Shown piece after piece: positions 1-3,805 of a stretch of DNA of 5,650 nt (its first letter is position 1; each line of letters starts with the position of its first letter). The DNA is from Roseburia sp. (GTDB taxonomy: Bacteria > Bacillota > Clostridia > Lachnospirales > Lachnospiraceae). The stretch lies in NCBI GenBank assembly GCA_030844625.1, contig JAUUNJ010000185.1, positions 1 to 5,650 of the forward strand, written 5' to 3'. Below the pieces are notes generated by a model, which saw only the letters and a program-made list of their open reading frames with translations, made no database searches and was not told where the DNA came from. A program made the position numbers and the translations under genes.

Positions 1-55
1 GGAATGGTGGCTCTCAAAGTCCGGACAGGTGGCTCAGAGATCCCCGGAATAATCA
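1..55. mobile_element. End of a probable IS21-like insertion sequence (partial)
   Basis: Two imperfect tandem units of 22-23 bases are visible, at 1-22 and 23-45, each with the core GGTGGCTC (7-14 and 29-36), followed by the start of a third unit (GGAATAAT). Read on the minus strand, the element would begin TGATTATTCCGG at position 55, which is exactly where the neighbouring XRE gene stops resembling its family. IS21-family elements are known to start 5'-TG, end CA-3' and carry several repeated transposase-binding sites near each end. No transposase gene lies in the window, so the family call rests on the repeats, the TG end and the interrupted gene. It could instead be the end of another transposon. 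Confidence 0.5.
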
Positions 56-197
56 GACTAATTGTGTTATTGCAGTATCCATTTATTTGTGTCCTCTGCA
101 TTTCAGCTCTGTGACATAACTTATTTTTGCTTAACCCTGACTTTTCTAATAAATCAGCTAAATGAATCTCAATTCTTCCATATTGTGCCATATTCAT
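56..197 (-). pseudogene. XRE-family (Cro/C1-type) regulator, 3' part lost to the insertion
   Basis: From an ATG at 197 the minus strand encodes MNMAQYGRIEIHLADLLEKS and continues with a helix-turn-helix segment that includes SKNKLCHRAEMQRTQI and YCNN (roughly residues 23-44). This matches a family of about 70-residue DNA-binding regulators common in Clostridia. An AAGGGG ribosome site lies 7 bases before the ATG; a second in-frame ATG at 191 is too far from it. In the family, YCNN is followed by a helix with an LDVLARLC-like sequence. Here the frame runs instead into SLIIPGISEPPV, encoded by the repeat-bearing DNA at 1-55, and stays open to the window edge. About 47 codons are host-like. The gene is therefore most likely broken by the insertion, removing the C-terminal third of the domain. 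A functional truncated or fused product cannot be excluded. The recognition is from memory of the family. Confidence 0.7.
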
Positions 198-373
198 TAC
201 CATGCCCCTTTATATAGTATTAGGTTTTCATGGTTAGTTTATAATCTCTTTCTCATTTATATCAGATGTGATATATCTACTCAGACTTCTTGCACCCCGT
301 TATTTTGTAAATTGCACAATACAAATTATTCTTTCCCTCAATATGGATTAAGATATCTAATCAAGTTTACCTC
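198..373. other. Intergenic region upstream of the XRE gene
   Basis: This stretch separates the holin-operon terminator from the XRE gene. It probably holds the XRE promoter: several TATA-like hexamers occur on the minus strand (for example TATAAA at 243-238), but none has a convincing -35 partner. A 20-base imperfect dyad with arms TTGTA and TACAA lies at about 305-324 and could be an operator, though this is weak. I see no gene here. Confidence 0.4.
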
Positions 374-403
374 AAAAATCTTGTCACTCCCCCAAGACTT
401 TTT
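374..403 (-). terminator. Intrinsic terminator of the sigma-holin operon
   Basis: On the minus strand, about 12 bases after the holin stop codon, AAAAGTCTTG pairs with CAAGATTTTT around a 9-base GGGGAGTGA loop. This makes a 10-bp stem with one G-U wobble, and its 3' arm ends in a run of five T. Read as plus-strand RNA the wobble becomes an A-C mismatch, but that side has a seven-T run, so some bidirectional action is possible. Its position directly behind the holin gene suggests that the operon ends here and that the XRE gene is transcribed separately. Confidence 0.6.
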
Positions 404-413
404 TTCAAGCGCT

Positions 414-884
414 TTAGCTCTTTTTACCGTCTATATCTTTTTGTAATTCAGATATTATTTTTCTAAAAAATCTAGGCACTTTTACCCCCATTCTGCTTGC
501 ATTTTCTAATATAGAAATCGCTTCTCCTAATATAAACCATACCGTTATCAACAAACAAAAGCTACCTTTTATAGTAGATTTAATGCCAATATATTCCATC
601 ATTGTATCCATTAAAATATCCACCATTGTTGCCACCACTATTGTCAATATGTATCCTGCTTTTTTAAATATTCCTAATACCATACGTTTACTAGATATGC
701 CATACTTCTTTTCTCCTGGATGTTCTAAGGCTTCTCTTTTTGCTGCCAATATTCCTGATACTTGATCTATGACCATCATTAACAGTAAAATAGATATACT
801 CTGTGGAATTTCTCCCATTTTTCCCATAAACAGTGCCCATATTCCTAAAATTACTATTCTTAATTTTGAGATTTTTAATTCCAT
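414..884 (-). CDS. TcdE/UviB-like holin (Phage_holin_4_1 family)
   Basis: This is a 156-residue membrane protein of the toxin-secretion/phage-lysis holin family, whose members make holes in the cytoplasmic membrane and let proteins or murein hydrolases out. Hydrophobic segments are seen at about residues 8-20, 29-48, 76-98 and 106-120, with a basic tail (RKIISELQKDIDGKK). Family-typical blocks are VIDQVSGILAAK near residue 38, SSKRMVLGIFKKAGY near 64, and LGEAISILENASRMGVKVP near 119. The length is close to TcdE (about 166). I start it at the ATG at 884, which has GAAGGGA just before it, overlapping the stop of the sigma gene. An in-frame TTG seven codons upstream (905) is possible but lacks a ribosome site. 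Only 13 bases separate it from the sigma gene, so the two are co-transcribed and perhaps translationally coupled. In clostridia, holins beside this type of sigma factor serve toxin or bacteriocin release (tcdE, uviB). That function here is inferred from family and context. Confidence 0.85.
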   Translation of the reverse strand: MELKISKLRIVILGIWALFMGKMGEIPQSISILLLMMVIDQVSGILAAKREALEHPGEKKYGISSKRMVLGIFKKAGYILTIVVATMVDILMDTMMEYIGIKSTIKGSFCLLITVWFILGEAISILENASRMGVKVPRFFRKIISELQKDIDGKKS

Positions 885-897
885 AAATTCCCTTCTA

Positions 898-1440
898 TTA
901 TTCAAACAATTTTTCTTTAAGTTTCTTTTTATATTTTCTGCGTATACAATTTATATATTGTCTCGATATCTTATATATATCCGCAATTTCCACATCTGTC
1001 ATTTCTTCTATAAACATTTTATGTACTATATCATACTCTTTTTTAGAATTTAAATTTAATATTTGATGCACACTCTCCACACAAATAATGTATGAATATT
1101 GATTTTCAGATGACTCAAGAAAATCCCAAAATAATTCTCCTACATTTTTCACTTCATTATCTCTATGTATCTTTTGTTTCCTATATAATTCATGAAATTT
1201 ATTCTTTATTGATGTATGCAAATACTTTAAACATTCCCCATCGCTATTTACGTATTGGATTTTATTAACAGCTTCCCATAAAGCCAATATATATTCTTCC
1301 CTAATATCTTCTTTATCACCATCATAAATTGCACGTACATATTTCGTAATAATCGGATTTAGTTTATCTATAATTTTTTCAAATTCCTCCTTTTCTCCTT
1401 CTTTAATGCTCTTGATAGTTTTAGCTAACTCATCTTTCAT
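898..1440 (-). CDS. TcdR/UviA-like RNA polymerase sigma factor (group 5)
   Basis: The product has 180 residues and resembles the small clostridial sigma factors TcdR, UviA, BotR and TetR, which direct RNA polymerase to toxin and bacteriocin genes. Residues 20-60 look like sigma region 2 (LNPIITKYVRAIYD, then EDIREEYILALWEAV). The block KYLHTSIKNKFHELYRKQ (72-89) parallels the KYIHKSLLNKTFEL segment I recall from TcdR. Residues 122-177 look like region 4, with the helix-turn-helix TDVEIADIYKISRQYINCIRRKYKK. The length is close to TcdR (184). The ATG at 1440 is chosen because AAGGAGG lies 8 bases before it. A TTG at 1464 would extend the frame by eight codons, but it overlaps the putative promoter and has no ribosome site. 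The gene is very AT-rich and heads an operon with the holin. A promoter-like site of its own class lies just upstream, suggesting positive autoregulation. An ordinary ECF-like sigma factor is the alternative, but the holin partner argues against that. Confidence 0.85.
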   Translation of the reverse strand: MKDELAKTIKSIKEGEKEEFEKIIDKLNPIITKYVRAIYDGDKEDIREEYILALWEAVNKIQYVNSDGECLKYLHTSIKNKFHELYRKQKIHRDNEVKNVGELFWDFLESSENQYSYIICVESVHQILNLNSKKEYDIVHKMFIEEMTDVEIADIYKISRQYINCIRRKYKKKLKEKLFE

Positions 1441-1448
1441 ATTGCATT

Positions 1449-1456
1449 CCTCCTTT
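1449..1456 (-). promoter_or_regulatory. Ribosome binding site fixing the sigma-factor start
   Basis: AAAGGAGG on the minus strand is followed after 8 bases (AATGCAAT) by the ATG at 1440. If transcription starts 6-7 bases after the putative -10 at 1468-1463, the mRNA would begin at or next to this site, giving a very short leader. Confidence 0.7.
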
Positions 1457-1462
1457 CTTATC

Positions 1463-1490
1463 AAAAAGAGAAATGCATCTTTTTTGTAAA
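1463..1490 (-). promoter_or_regulatory. Putative TcdR/UviA-class promoter of the sigma-holin operon
   Basis: On the minus strand TTTACA (1490-1485) is followed after 16 bases by CTTTTT (1468-1463), within the longer CTCTTTTT. Promoters read by TcdR, BotR, TetR and UviA share a TTTACA -35 box, and the tcd/uvi type has a T-rich CT-starting -10 box; the -10 consensus is from memory. The site is unlike a housekeeping -10. It sits directly upstream of the sigma gene, as expected for an autoregulated regulator. I found no second clear copy elsewhere in the window. Confidence 0.55.
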
Positions 1491-1504
1491 CCTTATATTA
1501 AATA

Positions 1505-1510
1505 ATTATA
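1505..1510 (-). promoter_or_regulatory. Possible housekeeping -10 box upstream of the sigma gene
   Basis: A perfect TATAAT on the minus strand at 1510-1505 could be a vegetative -10, giving a start near 1498 and a low basal level of the sigma factor. The hexamer 17 bases upstream (TTAGAA) is a poor -35. In DNA this AT-rich the match may be chance. Confidence 0.3.
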
Positions 1511-1514
1511 GCTT

Positions 1515-1544
1515 TATCAAATACTTATTCTAATATCAAATACT
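1515..1544 (-). repeat. Pair of 11-bp direct repeats upstream of the sigma promoter
   Basis: AGTATTTGATA occurs twice on the minus strand, at 1544-1534 and 1525-1515, exactly 19 bases apart from start to start, just upstream of the two putative sigma-gene promoters. The near two-turn spacing suits a dimeric regulator or cooperative binding sites. No known regulator is recognised. Confidence 0.4.
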
Positions 1545-1597
1545 CTTTTAAAATTGCACATTTAAACACTATTTATATTTATAAAAACCAACAAAAA

Positions 1598-1612
1598 CTT
1601 TTTTTGAAAATT
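1598..1612. promoter_or_regulatory. Weak CodY-box-like sequence
   Basis: On the minus strand AATTTTCAAAAAAAG matches 12 of 15 positions of the CodY consensus AATTTTCWGAAAATT. CodY represses tcdR in Clostridioides difficile, so a site upstream of a TcdR-like gene would make sense. It lies about 110 bases upstream of the putative promoter, and the surrounding DNA is so AT-rich that a three-mismatch hit is weak evidence. Confidence 0.25.
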
Positions 1613-1686
1613 TCTAGATTATTTTATTATTTTAGAATTTCTACGAATTGTTCTTCATTAGCATCAATATTTGAATATATTATAAT

Positions 1687-1716
1687 AGGAGGTTACCAAC
1701 TCAATGATAACCCCCC
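1687..1716 (-). terminator. Hairpin terminator of the lipoprotein-SH3 unit
   Basis: On the minus strand GGGGGTTATCA and the facing TGGTAACCTCCT form a 12-pair stem around a 6-base loop. Three of the pairs are G-U wobbles that exist only in minus-strand RNA, which supports this orientation. The stem is followed by ATTATAATATATT, a U-containing but imperfect tail. It lies about 50 bases after the SH3 gene stop and well before the sigma gene, so it probably separates the two units. Confidence 0.5.
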
Positions 1717-1726
1717 CTAAAATCAA

Positions 1727-1743
1727 ATCTGAAAAAAGAATGC
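1727..1743. repeat. Left arm of a 17-bp inverted repeat flanking the SH3 gene
   Basis: ATCTGAAAAAAGAATGC is the reverse complement, with one mismatch, of GCATCCTTTTTTCAGAT at 2182-2198. The two arms enclose the SH3-protein gene almost exactly. The core is a homopolymer, so chance is a real possibility. Confidence 0.4.
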
Positions 1744-1768
1744 AAATTTTTAAACTTTATATTATTAA

Positions 1769-2164
1769 TTATCCAACATCTGCTGAAAAACTATTTATCT
1801 GATTATTTTTAGGTTCCACACCTGTTAAATAATCATCTACAACCCATCCCCAAATCTCCACTCCATTTATATCAGGAGCAGTTACGTGTGTCCATGAATA
1901 TCCATCTGCCTCTTTTCCGAAAACACTCCATCCACTAATACGAGTTCCATTTTTGAGTTTTCCAACTATTTTTGCAGATAGAGAAGCATCCTCTCGAACG
2001 TTTAAATTTCCGCCATCCGTTTTAACCCATAAAGTCATATATTCTCTTTTATGTATGATAGAGTTTGAACTTGAAGCAGCAAACACAGGAATACTACTTG
2101 AAATACCTAATACAAAAACTCCCATAGCAAACAAGTATGCAAATTTCTTTTTTATAATATTCAT
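1769..2164 (-). CDS. Secreted protein with one bacterial SH3 domain
   Basis: The product has 131 residues. Residues 1-29 are a Sec signal peptide: a KKK-containing N-terminus, a hydrophobic core (FAYLFAMGVFVLGIS) and a cleavage site after VFA. Residues about 46-115 fit a bacterial SH3 (SH3b) domain, with LNVREDASLSAKIVGKLKNG, then WTHV and GWVVDDYLTG. Such domains usually bind peptidoglycan or other cell-wall ligands. No catalytic domain is attached, so it is not itself a lysin. The start is the ATG at 2164, with AAGGAGG 6-7 bases before it. An ATG seven codons upstream (2185) has no ribosome site. It lies 44 bases behind the lipoprotein gene on the same strand, probably one operon, and is followed by a hairpin terminator. 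Its partner or target is unknown. It could be a wall-binding immunity or adhesion factor, or the substrate of the neighbouring system, but no motif decides between these. Confidence 0.8.
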   Translation of the reverse strand: MNIIKKKFAYLFAMGVFVLGISSSIPVFAASSSNSIIHKREYMTLWVKTDGGNLNVREDASLSAKIVGKLKNGTRISGWSVFGKEADGYSWTHVTAPDINGVEIWGWVVDDYLTGVEPKNNQINSFSADVG

Positions 2165-2181
2165 AGAGACCTCCTTCTTAG

Positions 2182-2198
2182 GCATCCTTTTTTCAGAT
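2182..2198. repeat. Right arm of a 17-bp inverted repeat flanking the SH3 gene
   Basis: GCATCCTTTTTTCAGAT pairs with the arm at 1727-1743 (16 of 17). It sits in the short gap between the lipoprotein stop and the SH3-gene ribosome site. Confidence 0.4.
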
Positions 2199-2208
2199 AG
2201 TTTTTATA

Positions 2209-3276
2209 TTACAAATTACTTACTAATTTGGCTATTCCGTTTTCTGTATCAATAGAATAAATTTTTTGCATTGTATTATCATAATACAAAATTTTATTAT
2301 CTAAAACACTAATACACAAACGTGCTGGAAATACAACATTCTCAAAATTGTAGATATGTTTAGATGTACCATCCGAATTTATGCAAACAAGCTCTTCTAC
2401 ATTATTTTGCTTTGTAAGAAGCACATAATAACAATTATCTGAATAATTTACTAGCACAAAATCATCTTCTATTTTACTAATTTTTTCAATATCCCCACTT
2501 AATCCATCTAATAAATATAGATACTTATTATGACTAAACACAATCCCTTCTTCAGTCAGCAATTCAATATTATCAACTCTATTAATATATTGATACGAAC
2601 ATTCAAAAGGATTAAATCGGTAAACTTCATGATAATCATTATTATCAACATAATATATTTGTTTATAATCAGCTGAAATTCGATATTCTCCTTCTGTAAA
2701 CTCATTACTTATCATACTTTCAAATATCGTATACCCCTGAGACACTCTATTATTTTCATCTATTTCAAATACAATTCCATTTGAAAGATCATTTCCAGAA
2801 TAAACTATTAACAAATTTGAATATATAGCAATATTATCAAAAGATAATATACTACTCGTACATAGCACCTCTTTTTTCAATGACTCAACATCAATCCGTT
2901 CCATTAATATTTTATTATTTTCAAAATCAGCTGACAAAAAATATAAATAATTATCAAAAATTGGTCCTAAAATACAAGTTCCCTCACAACACAATTTCCA
3001 AATATCCGCATTATTGTCTTTATAATAGATTCCTAATTTATCATCTATTGGTCCACATAAGAAAAAACCGTCTGTAGTTTCTCTTACCAAAAAATTATTT
3101 TTATTGTTAAAAATTTGAGTTTTTGTCATATCATCATCCATACATTCTGTATAAGCTGGATTATATATTTCGCTTTCTATGTGGGAAATATCATCTACTT
3201 CAACATCAGGAAAAAATGTACATCCTGATATTAGTGAAATAATAATTGAATTAAGTAGTAAAACATTTACTTTCAT
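2209..3276 (-). CDS. Surface lipoprotein, probable beta-propeller-like repeats
   Basis: The product has 355 residues. It starts with a lipoprotein signal: hydrophobic residues 3-16 and the lipobox LISGC with Cys19, so the mature protein should be lipid-anchored on the outer face of the membrane. The rest is rich in Tyr, Asp, Asn and Ile, with recurring short blocks such as NYLYFLSAD, QIYYVDNND, KYLYLLDGLSGDIEKIS and KILYYDNTMQKIYSID. These resemble the blades of the propeller-like DUF5050-type proteins of Firmicutes, though I cannot assign a family with certainty. No catalytic motif is seen. The ATG at 3276 has AGGAGGA 4-5 bases before it, which fixes the start. The gene is AT-rich like the rest of the cargo block and unlike the conjugation genes upstream. 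It probably forms an operon with the SH3-protein gene 44 bases downstream. An extracellular sensing or protein-binding role is inference only. Confidence 0.7.
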   Translation of the reverse strand: MKVNVLLLNSIIISLISGCTFFPDVEVDDISHIESEIYNPAYTECMDDDMTKTQIFNNKNNFLVRETTDGFFLCGPIDDKLGIYYKDNNADIWKLCCEGTCILGPIFDNYLYFLSADFENNKILMERIDVESLKKEVLCTSSILSFDNIAIYSNLLIVYSGNDLSNGIVFEIDENNRVSQGYTIFESMISNEFTEGEYRISADYKQIYYVDNNDYHEVYRFNPFECSYQYINRVDNIELLTEEGIVFSHNKYLYLLDGLSGDIEKISKIEDDFVLVNYSDNCYYVLLTKQNNVEELVCINSDGTSKHIYNFENVVFPARLCISVLDNKILYYDNTMQKIYSIDTENGIAKLVSNL

Positions 3277-3538
3277 TTTTTCCTCCTATCAAAATCTAGT
3301 ATTACTAACCTTCTCCTATTTTTGTTTAAAATTTCGTTGTTTCCTTCCCTAAGACTATTATGTATTTTACTCTTTAATTGACCAGTTTCTTCTTTCCTGT
3401 CAAAACTATTGCATTTCGTGACATTTTTCCCTTCTGCCCCTATTACTTTCTTCCCCTGTTTCCTTCCTGTCGGTCCATCCTGCCCCTATCCCCGGTCCAC
3501 TGTCAGGGCACACTTTTCCCCAGGTGTGCCCTTTTTCT
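3277..3538. other. Intergenic junction between ICE backbone and AT-rich cargo
   Basis: This 262-base gap has no convincing gene. Composition changes inside it: the line at 3421 has 29 G/C in 60, while the line at 3301 has 17. The minus strand is purine-rich at about 3420-3500 (GGAAGGAAACAGGGGAAG). A perfect TTGACA at 3403-3398 on the minus strand could be a -35 box, but the hexamers at normal spacing (CAATTA or AATTAA) are poor -10 boxes, so I do not call a promoter. The lipoprotein promoter must lie in the AT-rich half. The segment next to the HTH gene carries the hairpin at 3505-3532. Confidence 0.55.
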
Positions 3539-3540
3539 TT
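3505..3540 (+). terminator. Strong hairpin with T-run on the plus strand
   Basis: AGGGCACAC (3505-3513) and GTGTGCCCT (3524-3532) form a perfect 9-bp stem around a 10-base loop, followed on the plus strand by TTTTCTTT. That is a good intrinsic terminator for plus-strand transcription, although no plus-strand gene is seen. In minus-strand RNA the same stem starts 6 bases after the HTH gene stop but is followed by GACAGTGG, not by U, so there it may act as a 3'-end stabiliser or processing hairpin, not a terminator. Confidence 0.6.
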
Positions 3541-3793
3541 ACAAAATGGTATAGCGGTTTGAAGTAACCCCCCCATTTTCCCTGTGACGGATTTCTCTCT
3601 TCAAATATCCCTTTTCCTCCAGATCCTTCAACGCCCTCTTTACCGTGCTGCGCGACAGTCCTAAGTCGCGTGCAATGGTTCCGATGGCGGGCCAACAGGT
3701 TCCTTTCCTGCCTGTCCGGTCTTTCAGATACATATATACCGTCACACACCGGTGCGGTATCTCCGCCTGATATATTTCTTGAAAATATCCCAC
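3539..3793 (-). CDS. Small helix-turn-helix protein of the conjugation module
   Basis: The product has 84 residues and is mostly one winged helix-turn-helix domain of the HTH_36/MarR-like type. The N-terminus (MGYFQEIYQAEIPHRCVTVYMYLKDR) is followed by CWPAIGTIARDLGLSRSTVKRALKDLEEKGYLKRE, where LSRSTVKRAL is the recognition helix and the last part leads into the wing. The start is a GTG at 3793, preceded by AAAGGAGA with 6 bases spacing; the nearby ATG at 3798 is in another frame. It begins 12 bases after the stop of the coupling-protein gene, so the two are co-transcribed. Proteins of this kind sit next to virD4 in Tn1549-type elements. The role is probably local regulation of transfer or replication functions, which is inferred from position. 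It marks the last backbone gene before the cargo. Confidence 0.85.
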   Translation of the reverse strand: MGYFQEIYQAEIPHRCVTVYMYLKDRTGRKGTCWPAIGTIARDLGLSRSTVKRALKDLEEKGYLKREIRHRENGGVTSNRYTIL

Positions 3794-3805
3794 TGCATTC
3801 TCCTT

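Larger units (their letters stand above)
1441..1768. other. Intergenic region between the SH3-protein and sigma-factor genes
   Basis: This 328-base gap is very AT-rich and contains no convincing gene. From right to left it holds one arm of a 17-bp inverted repeat (1727-1743), a hairpin terminator (1687-1716), a CodY-like box (1598-1612), the pair of direct repeats (1515-1544), a perfect TATAAT (1510-1505) and the TTTACA/CTTTTT promoter-like site. Its layout fits the end of one transcription unit and a sizeable regulatory region for the next. Confidence 0.6.

Noticed and set aside
306..311. Second TTTACA box on the minus strand upstream of the XRE gene
   Set aside because: The hexamer 16 bases downstream is GAAGTC, not CTTTTT-like, so it does not match the sigma-class promoter.
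162..446. Plus-strand open frames across 162-446, 583-1053, 1953-2255, 2880-3077, 3670-4068, 4148-4495 and 5164-5475
   Set aside because: They are antisense to genes with clear domain content, lack convincing ribosome sites and give compositionally odd peptides. None resembles a known family.
1658..1802. Plus-strand TTAGCA-17-TATAAT promoter (1658-1686), AGGAGG at 1687 and a 32-codon frame from the ATG at 1704 reaching into the SH3 gene
   Set aside because: The -10 coincides with the AT tail of the minus-strand terminator, and AGGAGG is part of its stem. A start near 1693 would leave the ribosome site out of the mRNA. The peptide looks like nothing known. An antisense RNA remains possible, but I see no independent support.
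3364..3403. Housekeeping promoter with TTGACA at 3403-3398 for the lipoprotein gene
   Set aside because: The -35 is perfect, but no acceptable -10 lies 16-19 bases downstream (TCAATT, CAATTA, AATTAA), and TAAAAT at 3369-3364 is too far away.
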